Positions 1-23,899 of a stretch of 64,000 bases of DNA are shown in pieces (within the stretch, counting starts at the first letter, position 1; each line of letters starts with the position of its first letter). The position numbers and the translations under genes are program-made. Source of the stretch: Aristolochia californica (Eukaryota > Streptophyta > Magnoliopsida > Piperales > Aristolochiaceae); assembly GCA_029961685.1 (NCBI GenBank), contig JARWKL010000003.1, positions 11,565,657 through 11,629,656 on the forward strand. Reading direction: 5' to 3'. The notes under the pieces were generated by a model. The model had not been told where the DNA came from, searched no databases, and saw only the letters and a list, made by a program, of their open reading frames with translations.

Positions 1-84
1 GTCCTAAGCAAGAGTACTTCCCCGGAGATCACCCATCCTATAATTACTCTTGCCCAAACTCGCTTAACTTCGGAGTTCTAAGTC
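1..84 (-). other. 5S rRNA-derived sequence with internal Pol III promoter motifs
   Basis: On the minus strand the order GAACTCCGAAGTTAAGCG, TTTGGGCAAGAGTA, GGATGGGTGAT and GGGGAAGTACTC matches the second half of plant 5S rRNA. It includes the A-box region (AGTTAAGCG..TTGGGC), the intermediate element (GATGGGTGA) and a C-box-like block. Several bases differ from the usual plant 5S, and the first third of the gene is absent, replaced by LTR sequence. It is therefore a retroelement-borne derivative and not a 5S gene. Confidence 0.7.
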
Positions 85-193
85 AGATACTTAGCCAATA
101 CAACCTGAAAAGACTAGCCGTTTAAGGTGCGGAAAGCCAAGTATCTAACTCAGAACACAAACTCTAACAAGAGTGGACGGAACCACTCTGACA
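1..193 (-). repeat. TRIM LTR with a 5S rRNA-derived domain (Cassandra-like), cut by the window edge
   Basis: Read on the minus strand, the segment starts TGTCAGAGTGGTTCC at 193. It passes through the core TATTGGCTAAGTATCTGA, which is related to the short TRIM LTRs at 3.9-4.1 kb, and then enters a 5S rRNA-like stretch. Cassandra TRIMs are the known plant elements whose LTRs carry a 5S domain, so that class is the best fit. The second LTR and the internal region would lie outside the window, so the assignment rests on this one end. Confidence 0.6.
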
Positions 194-281
194 GAATCAC
201 GATTCCACAATTTTAGCCTGAGACGATTACCTACATTTTTTCAGATGATGCTAGCACTGGTGCACTACTAACGACCTAATT

Positions 282-724
282 TATTGGCAGATGGGCCCAA
301 GCCCACACAACCAAGGAAGGCCCACATATCCAAGTGTGTTGGAAGATGGGCCCAAACTCATAAGACCAAGGAAGACCCACATATCCAAGAGTGTTGAAAG
401 ATGGGCCCAAACTCAGAAGATCTGGGACCCACAATGATCACGTGAGGTGGCATAAGAAGTCTAACATAACTATAATTATTATGGAAACAGATCTCATAGA
501 GGAGTTTCAGTTTAAAGATGTTTTAGTCGTGTTAATCATCTATTTATATGGGGTTATTTAATTATGCTAGGACTTATCTTTAAGTGTTAGAGTTTGGGTG
601 TAATTGGAACAAAGGTAGTTTAATTGTAATTGGACTCTACTACTTTCCTCTATTATAAATAGAGGTTCATGTACTTTGATTATAAGAAGTCAATGAAGTA
701 TATATCTTTTCCATAAATTCAACA
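282..724 (+). repeat. 5' LTR of the non-autonomous element
   Basis: The LTR opens with three imperfect units of about 50-57 bp containing AGATGGGCCCAA..CC and CACATATCCAAG. A U3-like region and a TATA-like TATTATAAATAGAGG near 650 follow. It ends TTCAACA at 724, directly before the primer site. The exact left edge is uncertain by a few bases because the first unit has diverged. Confidence 0.7.
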
Positions 725-736
725 TGGTATCAGAGC
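725..736 (+). promoter_or_regulatory. Primer binding site for initiator tRNA-Met
   Basis: TGGTATCAGAGC is the usual plant Copia primer site, complementary to the 3' end of initiator tRNA-Met. It fixes the LTR end at 724 and the transcription direction as plus. Confidence 0.9.
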
Positions 737-2479
737 AGGTTCTATGAGTTGACTTGGTCAACCCGCATAGGTAATGTGATCATTTTTTTATTTATTATAT
801 CCAGTAGTTTAGGTTCGTATTTATTTATTTTTAGTCCCTATACCTGTAATTTGTTTTATGTTTTTACCTCTATACTATGCTTTTTATATTTTAAATTATA
901 TATTGAAGGAAAGATATTCGAGTCTACTTTCTAAGGAAAAAATATTTTTCTAATTGGAGTTATCGACAAAGAGAAATCGATATTTGAAGCAGCAAAGGTC
1001 AGATCGCAAAAGAGGTACGAGCAACAACAAAAAGCTTGAACTTCTGAGCTATTTTATACTATCAAGAATAAGACTTTATATGGAGAATTTTATATCACAA
1101 GAAATATATGTAAATTTGTTTTCTTACTTATTTAACCAATTCTCGATCTGAATTTTTTATATGGAGATATTAATCTTGGAAGAGTCAATGGTCGTGCTGG
1201 TAAAAGGAGAATGAGTACTTAGTTTAGCCATATTATAGAGACCAAAATCTATCAGATTATATATCTCAATAGAAGAACATTATGGACCCATCATCTTGTC
1301 TTCCTTTGATTCTCATTATCATGTTATTGTTATTATTATTACTACATCTAAGTTATTTGGTTCAAGCTGGGATCACTGCCATTACCTCCCAGCTTGAGAG
1401 GGAGAAGTACAAGAAAGAGATATTTTATATGTTATGGTAATTTTAATGTAACAAAAATATTCAAGAAAAGGGGGAGCACGAAGATGAAGTTTTTGCATCT
1501 ATGAAGAAATTTTTGCAAGAAAGAAAATTGAAGACCAAAAATCCTGACTCGCAATAATAGTTGTGGCATTTATTGGTGATACCTGACTCGACTCAACTTG
1601 ATTCTATTTCTCAGGCTAGATTATTATTTTGAAGTATTCCCAACATATTCCTATAGTCAATATATTATTTGGTGCTGATACTCGCATCGGATTGTTTCAT
1701 GGGTTCATCCCTTGTCAGCTATAGTTATTGTGTCTCTTTAGATGAGACAGTGGTGTCGTCAACATTTTATCTTCCTGTTTACCCATTACCAATTGGTTAT
1801 TTGATAACCTTACTCTTACCATCATTTATTTGACTCTCACATACATCTTTGTGCCAACTTTTTGCGTGTTGTTTGGGTTAGGAGTTTAAGTCCATCATGG
1901 TTAGGTGTTTTTAAGTCCATTGAGACTTTTTTTATGTACTCGTGGGTCTTTTATCGTCGTCTTGTGAATGATAGGCATGACCTACTTATCACGTCTTTTA
2001 TCGCCGTCTTGTGAATGACAGACATTTATCACCCATTTCTACCTGTGAGAGTCGGTGCCCGGGTTGAGCTTATTACTACATATATGTTACCCCCATTAAT
2101 TAACATTTATTACTCCTACCACTTGAGAGTCATTGTCTTGTGGATAGATACGGTGATGGAAGAGTTTTTACTATACTTCTGAGCACTACGTATAAACCCA
2201 CTACCTACGAAAGATAGGAGTGCCACTACCTGAGAATGATAGAAGTGTGCCCCACATTTAGCATGGGTTATGACCGGAGTATGGAGCGATGTTATACAGC
2301 TTGGAGTAATTTTATTCTCACTTATCTTATGCCAGTTGAGACTCATGGAAAAGAGCACCAGCGTGAGGGGGAGTGTTGGAAGATATGGATGACTGTCATT
2401 CTATACAATAAGATCGTATATATCATTTGCAGCAAGCTGAGAGTTCATAATGTTCTCTCACCGCCAGCTTGAGGGGGAG

Positions 2480-2830
2480 TGTTAGAAGATGGGCCCAAAC
2501 CCACACGACCAAGGAAGACCTACATATCCAAGTGTGATAGAAGATAGCACCAAACCCATAAAACCAAAGAAAACCCATATATCTAAGAGTGTTAGAAGAT
2601 GGGCCCAAACCTATAAAATATGAGACCCACTATAATCACATGAGGTGGCATAAGAAGTCTTATATAGTAAGAAGTCTAAGAGAGCCACAATTAATATAAA
2701 AGCAAGTCTCATAGAGTAATTTTAGTTTAAATTTTTTTTAATTATATTAATCTTTTATTTATATTAAATTATTTAATTATACTAAAACTTATTTTAAGGG
2801 TTAAGAGTTTGAGTCCCCATAAATTCAATG
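2480..2830 (+). repeat. 3' LTR of the non-autonomous element, internally deleted
   Basis: It starts TGTTAGAAGATGGGCCC after the purine tract and repeats the three-unit opening of the 5' LTR. It ends near CATAAATTCAATGA, matching CATAAATTCAACA of the 5' LTR. About 120 bp present in the 5' copy, including the TATA-like region, is missing here. Confidence 0.7.
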
Positions 2831-3861
2831 ACAAATGCACGTGTACTTCATTGACTAACCCCTCTTAACGTTTCTCGCTTTGACACATGCACTGACAGAA
2901 CCATTATTTAATGGAAATTGCACACTCCGCGGCTGTGCCCGTCTAACACAGATACTGTCTGGCTCTGCCCTCCCATCTCTCTTTCTGGCAAGCTCCATTT
3001 TCTCCGGTACTTCTTCAATCTCTACATATTGATTTACTTTGGTATTGGGACGTTCGTTTTCATTCTTTTTTGTTTTTAATCGCGTCAAGAATCAGTGGAA
3101 ACTTTGTATGGAGAATCTTTTAAATCATTTGTATTGCATTTGTTGCCATTAATAGAATTAGGTGCTTTTTATTTTGTTTTGTGAATCGATTTTGCAGATT
3201 GAGGTTATTTTATTTATTTATCGATTTCTCTAGCTTGTCTACGGCGAGCCTGGGAGATTTCTGAGATTTCGTTGTTGAGATGGTTCTGGACTCTTTTTCT
3301 CGAACGGGTCATTTATGTTATTGGGGGTTTTGTGGTGAGATAATATCCTTAAAAGACGCTGGAAATGTGGACCTACAATGTCGAGTGGTTGAGAGATATG
3401 TTCTTTTGTAGTTGATGGAAAATATGAATGTTCTGTAGAATATTATAAAAATCGTCGCTCCAGGACAACGTTCTTCTTTCTTTTTTCGTACCCTTATTCT
3501 TTCTGGGATCTATGATTTTCTGTTTGTACTATTTGTTGAGGTGAGGTGCAGTAGGATGTGGAATCATTTTATTTTAGATGAGAATGCAAGAAGTCTTGCA
3601 GTTTTACATTGACTATCTTTTCTGTTTTGAGGTTTTGCATTTTATGTTGAAACCATTGCGCTAAAAGGCTCGAACCTATTAGGAAAGCAACTCCACGGAT
3701 CTTATACAAGGACTGGCCCGGTCGATACAAACAAATATTCTAACACTCCCCTGCACGGGAAAACCCGTGGACAAACTCACCGGAAAAAACCCGGGATAAA
3801 TTCACCAAAAATACCTGGGATAAAATTCGGTGGGAGCGGGACTCGAACTCGGGACCAACCT
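2831..3861. other. No gene recognised; leader-like sequence and TRIM-flanking DNA
   Basis: The stretch 2870-3090 has the pyrimidine-rich look of a plant 5' leader, but no coding exon follows that I can connect to it. From about 3690 to 3861 the DNA belongs to the interior of the adjacent TRIM (minus strand), with ACTCGAACTCGGGACC next to the primer site. Confidence 0.4.
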
Positions 3862-4123
3862 GCTCTGATACCATGTTAGTGGCTCCCCAATACTACCTAA
3901 CAGACCGATCTATTAGGTGCGGAAAGCTACCGCCTACAAGAGTGGACGGAACCACTCTGACACCCACCCCGCCCATTCTTGACCACCTCTCACGGGATTC
4001 GAACGCGGGACGTGGCATGCCTAGTTATGATACTATGACAGCGGTTAGCCAATACACCCAAAAAGCTGATCTGTTAGGTGCGAAAAGCTACCGCTTACAA
4101 GAATGAACGTAACCACTCTGACA
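3862..4123 (-). mobile_element. Tandem short-LTR TRIM element
   Basis: On the minus strand there is an LTR of 88 bp (4123-4036), an interior of 73 bp, a second LTR of 89 bp (3962-3874) and a primer site TGGTATCAGAGC (3873-3862). Both LTRs begin TGTCAGAGTGGTT. The right-hand copy has a decayed primer site (TAGTATCATAAC). The interior carries GCGTTCGAATCCCG, resembling the T-arm that lies next to the primer complement in initiator tRNA. The arrangement LTR-interior-LTR-primer site suggests a recombined multimer. The size fits TRIM/SMART elements. Confidence 0.65.
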
Positions 4124-5900
4124 TTTTATAAGTTCGTTTATGGTCTTCCGATTTCTGATGGGGGTTTTAGTGTTCCTTCTTGCAGGTTTGTTTTTGTCTC
4201 ATTGCTTTGTCAACATTAGACATGACAATAATGTGCATTACATTTCTGCTTGCAATCCTACTTTTTTTGTCGATGCATGTCAAAGCCAGAAACGTTATTG
4301 TGTTCAGGAGATTTTGCAATTGGAATTGTTCAAGTTGGAAGAATGGAATTCCAAAGCTAAGGACTTACTGAGGCAGAAAAAAATTATGAGAATGTTAGAG
4401 GTGTAAAGAACAGGGAAAGGAAAATCAAGGATAGAGAGAGCAAGTGTCATTGCAGATTTCTTTACATTTTCCTCGGAGCTCTAAAATCTCACTGTTATGG
4501 ATGCTGGGATTGCAGAGTTTCGAGGCAAATGTAAAGAACATAACATTTTGTATACATACTTTGTGTAGGAGGATAAAATGAGACCTGAGGAGAAAAGGTT
4601 TTTTGCTCTTTTATGGAACAATCGAAGCTATTAGAAAAGCTTTCAAAGCAAAGGATCAAAGGCAACTCGCCGCAAACAGGACTCTTTGTTGGACATTTGC
4701 CTCATAGTGCCTTGAAAGAGCATTAATGAGAAGAATTGAAGTACTTACTCAAAAAGACACCTTGGAGAACATTGTCAGTTTTGTTCTATTTGCCTTCCTT
4801 TTAAAAGACATGAGTGTCCCTCGATTTTGCCATTTTTTAGCCAATTGTTTATGGATACAGAAGATGGTTTCAAGCCTTTTGCTTTTCTCATTTTTGTCCG
4901 TTCACCTTTTTTTTCCCCGATTATTTGATGATTGTAATCTTTCAATTGTGCATGTGCTATCTTTAAGCACAAGATAATTTTAATCTACTATTTTGGTCAT
5001 TGTTACCTCTGCATAAAATTCTCTATAATAGTTTGAACTTGTAAAAAATTATGCAAGCTTTAGCTGATGAGGCATTTTTAGATCGGGAGATATGAGTCCA
5101 AATGAGCATTCTTAGCATTGTCAATTCCTAAAGATTCTGTATTGAAAGAACAATTGAAGGGTATTGTATAAGATATGGGAAATTAAATATGGTTTTGAAC
5201 ATTTTGTATTTGTCACTTTTGTTCATTCCCTATTTTTCCCCTCAATTCATATATGATGGTAATCCCCATTTTTCCCCTCAATTCATATATGATAGTAATC
5301 TGCTATCTTGAATCAAAAATAATAATTCTAATATATTGTTTCGGTCATTGCTGCCTTCTATTGGAAAAGAGGAAGGCCGTGTGCCATTTAGGCTTATGTC
5401 CTCTTGCTTGCTCTTGCCTTAAAATAGAGTTTAAAAATAAGTTTTTATTACTCGAATAAAAAAGCCACGGAAAATAATAAATAAAAATATAAAAATAGTT
5501 CTTGATAAAATAGGTTAAGTCTGCAAAGCATACTTCTCCCACATCTCCCAGTAACTGGCCTGGCATACAGATTTCCTTTGACCTGTCACAAGACATTCTT
5601 CTCAAGCGTATATTTTCTCAAACAATAGTTTTGAAATTGATCATTGCGCTTATTCATTTTCCTGCATCAGGGCCACATGTTTGAAGTAAAATATTTGTCA
5701 AAAGACACAATTAGAAGCATGACTAAACCTTTTTTTTTAATTTCTATAGGACAAACAATAATTATCTCCAGCTTCGAACCAGTAAAAACATTTCTGAAAC
5801 CATTACACAACGAGAAATACAGAAGCCCTAAGCAGAAAACTATCCCATTTCAAAAAAAAAAAAAAAAAAAGGAAGAAAGGAACTATCAGCACTCATCTTT
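4124..5900. other. No gene recognised
   Basis: I see only short unlinked frames. One is a 37-codon frame at 4613-4726 and another a coiled, lysine-rich frame ending at 4406; neither matches a family I know. A duplicated short segment (CCCCTCAATTCATATATGAT) occurs at about 5239 and 5276. An A-tract of 20 bases lies near 5852. Confidence 0.35.
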
Positions 5901-6210
5901 TGTAAGGCGGCAATTTAGCTCCATCTGCTGATGGCTGATGCAATCCTTTCACACCGTACTTTTAAAGAACAGATTCCGATGAGGCCTTCTATAGTTCCAT
6001 CAGAGAAGAAACACTTACAGAGCGCCTCCCAAGACTCAAATCTCCACTGTGGGAGTGAGAAACGTATACATATGAATCTTGAAAACGAAGAATGACGGTA
6101 CAAAGGAAAGAATGAAAAAAGTACAAGATATTTCTCACGGATAAGTAGCAGCAGGGTATCGAACAAAAACAACAGAAGACAGTATCGGTAGTAGGAGGGC
6201 ACTGGTTCCA

Positions 6211-19007
<12,797 letters not shown>

Positions 19008-19060
19008 GTGGCGCTGGGCGCGGCGTTGAGGCGCCAATTTTTATATATCGAATAAAACCA

Positions 19061-19169
19061 CTGCAGGGGAGAAACAAATTTCAAAAGAGAATCATAGATA
19101 TGAAGCAGTAAGAAGAATGGTCAGAAATAGAAACCCTAAATCGATAAAAAAAAAAAAAAAAATACTCAC
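19061..19169 (-). other. Probable 5'-leader intron of KIN13A
   Basis: On the minus strand a good donor (CCAT|GTGAGTA at 19170/19169) and an acceptor (CCCCTGCAG at 19061) enclose 109 bp containing a T-tract. Together they place a leader exon ending at 19170, and the start codon 54 bases into the next exon. Transcript evidence would be needed to confirm it. Confidence 0.55.
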
Positions 19170-20400
19170 ATGGAGGCGAAAACTCAAAGATCGAGCAAAA
19201 CATGAAAGTCTTTCCACGACACGAGATCCAAAGCGTATCAGATCGAATGCGGAAATGCAAGAGCGGATCGAATCCAATAAACGAATTTAGCCCTAACGCG
19301 AGAAGAAGAAACATTAATCCTCGAATGCATCGCAAGCAAGACGTTTACATAATGGACGCAATTCATCCAAAAAATAGTACTGAAAATGGACCAGATTCGG
19401 ATCGAAATGAATCGCCAGGTTTGTCAGATGGCAATCCGTCAGAGAGATCTGACCACGAAACAACTAGTGAAATCTGGAGCAGATCGGAGAGAAAAAGCGA
19501 GACAACCCACGTCGCTCTGAGTAAGAGATTTCTCACGATGATGGCAGCGCCTGCACGCGGGAGTATGCTTTCACATATTAATAAATATTCACTCCGAAAG
19601 CAGATACATACCCAATTTTCCGGTGTATATATTTCCGGTGGAACGCTCCTAACCTCCAGAAGCGACTGATTTTTTCCTCGGAACCCAAATCTCGTCTCTT
19701 TCCACCAATTAAATTTTACAGAGGACTCGGAATGTCGGCCCTCAGCTCTGTATGCAATTACAGCGGTTGGCGGATATCATGAAAGGGAAATTTCTCCAAC
19801 GATTCTAAATCTAATAACAGTAGGGCCGTTTTCGTCTCAGGTTAGCGAAGAGGGCGTTAATATTTGCCTTTGATATTCAGGGACTCTTTTTGTTGAAAGG
19901 ATTTCGATTTCAAATCGCGCATACACCGGACGAAGCATGTGCCCGCGACGGAGGCCGAGCAGCCTCCATGTCGCGTTATGACCCAAACGAACAGAAATTT
20001 AAAATTGGAGGAACCTCAGAAAAGACCCTCGTCCTTGGGCCAAATTAACGAGATTACCCCCCATGTAGACCTCATCGGTCCAATCTGTACCAACCAAAGT
20101 CCTAGAAGTAGGACCCACTTTTCCAACAAAAACAAAAACAAAAGGGTAAATCCTCGTAGGCGAAGATTGCTTTGCCGTTACGGATAATAATAGGAAAAGA
20201 CAAAGGGTAAATTCGGTAATTTACGTTACGCAAAGGAAATTTCTCTTCTAATGTTTGACATTTGAGAGGAGGGTACAGGTCAATTCAACGCTCCCTGTGA
20301 TTAAATCTGATCCCTTCAAAAAGTGGGCCCAGAAAGGCTAACGACAAAGCTTCCCATTCGGTAAGGTCAGCTAGGGGACACCGGATAGATGTATTCTTTG
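19170..20400 (-). promoter_or_regulatory. KIN13A leader exon and upstream region
   Basis: The first part (19170 to about 19690) is relatively GC-rich and probably holds the untranslated first exon. The remainder should contain the promoter. I cannot place a TATA box or start site with confidence. The frame on the plus strand over 19202-19669 is opposite to the likely leader and looks like chance. Confidence 0.4.
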
Positions 20401-21323
20401 GCGGAGAGCTCAAAAAGAAAGCAAAAAGAAAGGCTTCCTTGGGGCAAAAGCATGGAGGTTGGGATCCATCAAAAGCTGGGGGAATTCAAATTAAAGCTCA
20501 TCATTTGTCTACTTAATTAGGTGTTCTGTCTCTTTTCAAGCTTTGAATTATATTCACCCTCATAAACATCAAATCCTATAAACCAACATTAGGGAAACCC
20601 ATTGATTGATTAATGCTATCAATTTTGCACTCATTATGTGCCTCTTAAATCATCAAAGTAGGATTACCCAACTTTATTACCTCTTTATAGTCTGCATACT
20701 TGGGTGCTTGTGTTGAATACAATTGGCCATGTCTTAATTGTGATTGTCAAAGACCAAGGGGGGGTCACATACATGATTAAGGTGTTTACTTGTGAAACTA
20801 TTCTAAAAATTTATCTTCAAGGTGTTGGGCCAAATTACTCTGACTATTTGCATGCCCATCAATTTTTAAGCAAGATATAATTTATGTAAGATGTTTAATA
20901 CGATTAAATGTATAAATATTATACTGAGAATCACACATAGAGTAGTATTGATTAGATAATTCTGGAATAAAATTTATCAAATCATATACAAGGAGATTGT
21001 TTTAGCCTAGATATTTAATTTTTATACACCTGATTTATCTTCTTGTAAGTCATGGTAGTTGTTCCATATGGTTCACAATGCTTTGATAGAATTAAATTTA
21101 GTCATTAAATAAAAATCATAAAAATCAATCTCATAGATTTGTATATGTCCTTTAACCACAAGACAAATATTAGGCCATTCAAAGAATATTTGTAATGAAC
21201 ACCCACACCTACAAGCTATTACACATTTACCATTAGGAAGGGAATTATACAGTTGTCCTTTCTTCTTTCATTGTTGTCCTTACAATAAGGACGAAAAGGT
21301 CCTCAATATGAATTTATGTTGTG
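20401..21323. other. No gene recognised
   Basis: AT-rich intergenic DNA between the KIN13A upstream region and the inverted repeat. Nothing here supports a coding or RNA gene. Confidence 0.5.
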
Positions 21324-21866
21324 AAGAGACACTCATGTGTGTAGGGGTGGCATGACTAGTAAATAAAGAGAACTTCATAGATATGGTATAGAGTTGTTTG
21401 CAAAATTGTGTATGTCCTCTTATGTCTTTTTTCTTTTGAAATTTGTAGTCCTAAGAGCATTGTAATCATTATAAACACTTTCACACAACTATAAATACAA
21501 TCGTAAGGCATGTGGTAGAACATTCAAGACTATTCATCTTGGCTCAAATTTGTTCATACACCTCTTCCTCTTTTTCTCTCCCTTTTCTCCCTTGGTTTCT
21601 TATCTCCTCTCTCCCAAAAGCTAGAGTTCCTCTCCTCTCCTTATCTTGAGATCTCTTGTGTTTATGTGTTGTCCCTAGAAATCAACATAGTATCAAAGTA
21701 CACAAAGATTTGACGTGAAAAAGGAGAAGAAAATGGAAAAGAAATGAAGGAGGAAGAAAAAGAAAAAGACTTAAGAGGACATACAACATCTTGTATAATT
21801 ACAACTGTATGTCATCTCTATGGAAGTTTTCCAATTATGTCACCCCTACACACATGAATGTCTCTT
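21324..21866. repeat. Large inverted repeat enclosing an LTR end
   Basis: The left arm (21324-21424) and the reverse complement of the right arm (21770-21866) align over about 100 bp. Both start AAGAGACA(C/T)TCATGTG and end GTATGTCCTCTTA. The 345-bp loop contains an LTR-like end AAATCAACA at 21687 and a decayed primer site TAGTATCAAAGT at 21688-21699. This looks like LTR-element DNA folded back, either from a head-to-head insertion or a rearrangement. Confidence 0.7.
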
Positions 21867-21869
21867 AAT

Positions 21870-23352
21870 ACTTTGGTGTTTGTAACTTCAATATCTATAA
21901 TAGGCAAGGAATTAAAAAGATGTGAAAAATAAATAATTATTGGACACATTTAGTAATTGAGGTGGATTTTAAGATTTTTTAAGATGTGTCACGTTGCCCC
22001 AAACTTATGTCTCGAACATTAAGTTTTACATACCATTACATATGTCTCTTACTAATGTCCTAGGAATGCAATAAGGAGACATCCAAAATTTTCAAAAAGA
22101 TAAAAAACCATGTAATCCTCAATCTATCCAGGTAAATTTTTTGAAATCCTCTTATGAATTTTGTGAAAAAAAAGTGTACAATGCACCAATTTTAAGAGAA
22201 TGAAGATGATAAGTGTCTTATTAGATTGGGAAAAACTTGAAAATATCTTAATATAGGGCCGCAAGAGCGCCAAAAATTCAAAAAAAACATTAAATTAATT
22301 TTCCATTCATCCAACAACACACTACATTGTAATCACATATGTATTTCTTGTACTCCCGTCTTAAATGGGATATTATAAACAATCTTGTATCGATTTTATG
22401 CCAGTAATTATCTAATTCACAAAAAAGAATAGCCATATTTATTCGTTGAATAGCAAAATACATAGACTCAATAATTTTGCCAAAAAAATCATAATTGAAA
22501 AGTTCACATTTGAAATTGTTGCTACTTTCTAATAAACAACAAGTTTCAATGTAGGTAAAAAAAAAAAATGAAAATCGATGACTATTGAGTTTTGTGGTGC
22601 ATATGGTCTAAAAAAAAAATAACGCTAACAAGTTAGCCCACCTTCGAGGAGGAGATGACCAAGGTATGGATTAGACTCAAAAAGAGGAGCAAATAAGAGG
22701 ATGATCCCTTTTTAATTTGAATATTATATTTAATACTTTTAAACCATCAATTAGTTTATAGACAAGAAATTGATATTTATCATTACATCAAATTAATACC
22801 TTATACTTTATTTTATACCATCCATTCAATTAACTATAGTATTAATTGATTATTTATTAATTTAATACTTAATAGTGCATTATAGGGTTGAGTGTATCAT
22901 ACTATCAAGAATATGTTTCTGTAATTACACTTTAAAAAGATTACAATTACAATTATTATGAGTCAAAATGTTCAATTTAAACATGGTCATTTATTAACCA
23001 CTAGTTATTTATGGTCTGATTTAACAAATAAAAAACAACTAATGACATGTTAATTGGATGTATTATTCATAATTTAAATTAATTGGTAGTTTAATTAACC
23101 TAAGTTAGAGCCTTATATTAGCCATCAAATATGCAAGAAGTTACAAATTACAAAGATAGGGCAAAAAAACAAGACAAACAACTATTAGAAGCAAAACAAA
23201 TGCAAAAATTAAAGTTGGATCTTGTTATGAAGGATGGCAATAGGGTGGTTTCATGTGAAGCCACCCCATCCTAGCTTTAAACTTGGGAATGGGGTTTCTA
23301 TTTGAACCCTATGATTTTATTTGTAAATAATTCAAGGGATGGGTTGTGAGTT

Positions 23353-23387
<35 letters not shown>

Positions 23388-23899
23388 CCATTCTTGGTAG
23401 ATTTGACCTCCAAACACTTATAATACGGAGGGGGGGGGGGGGGCGGCATTACTTATATGATAATGTTGTCTTTCTCTTTTTAACAGTTAATTATGACAGC
23501 CAAATATACATGTTAATGCTCCCAATTTGTGAAAAAAAATTAAAAAGGTTTGCAAGGAATAATCTCAATAAAGGGAGGTTGGGTTTTGGGAGCAATAAGG
23601 AGTCATTGATGTCACATCCATATATTATGTATTTAGGGTGTGGTATATGGTATGTATACCATGTATTACATAAATACTTAAAAATATTATACCAGTTGCG
23701 GGGCAATGCTCTTTCTTATTTAGCTATAAAATACTTGACATTAGAGAGTTTTCTTTTATAAAAATTGATAGTATAGGGAGAGGATAGTTTTCTTTTATAA
23801 GACTTTTTCATACCTGCTCTTCAACACTCCATAATTTGGAGTTTAGAACTCAGCTACCAATGAAAAGGATTATTGGTTTTCAATTTTCTTTTGCTGAGA
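21870..23899. other. AT-rich intergenic DNA with simple repeats; no gene recognised
   Basis: The stretch is AT-rich with no conserved frame. The frame at 23339-23761 begins in the GA microsatellite and runs through a G-tract, so it is treated as chance. Confidence 0.5.
23354..23443. repeat. (GA)n microsatellite and 14-base G-tract
   Basis: GA-rich alternation runs from 23354 to about 23388. A run of G lies at 23430-23443. They adjoin the left end of the minus-strand Harbinger element. Confidence 0.85.

Larger units (their letters stand above)
282..2830 (+). mobile_element. Non-autonomous Copia-type LTR element, about 2.5 kb
   Basis: Two related LTRs flank a 1.75-kb interior. A primer binding site follows the left LTR directly, and a purine-rich tract (GAGGGGGAG) precedes the right LTR at 2480. 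I find no gag, integrase or reverse transcriptase in the interior, only short unlinked reading frames, so the element would need enzymes from elsewhere. The LTRs differ by many substitutions and a deletion of about 120 bp, so the insertion is old. A second LTR of the same family lies on the minus strand at 34.85-35.12 kb. Confidence 0.75.

Noticed and set aside
1..84. 5S rRNA gene on the minus strand
   Set aside because: Only the later two thirds are present, with many differences, and it is fused to LTR sequence. It fits a Cassandra-type LTR better than a functional gene.
19202..19669. 155-codon gene divergent from KIN13A
   Set aside because: It lies antisense to the likely leader exon and has no recognisable motif.
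23339..23761. 140-codon protein
   Set aside because: It begins in a GA microsatellite and crosses a poly-G tract.
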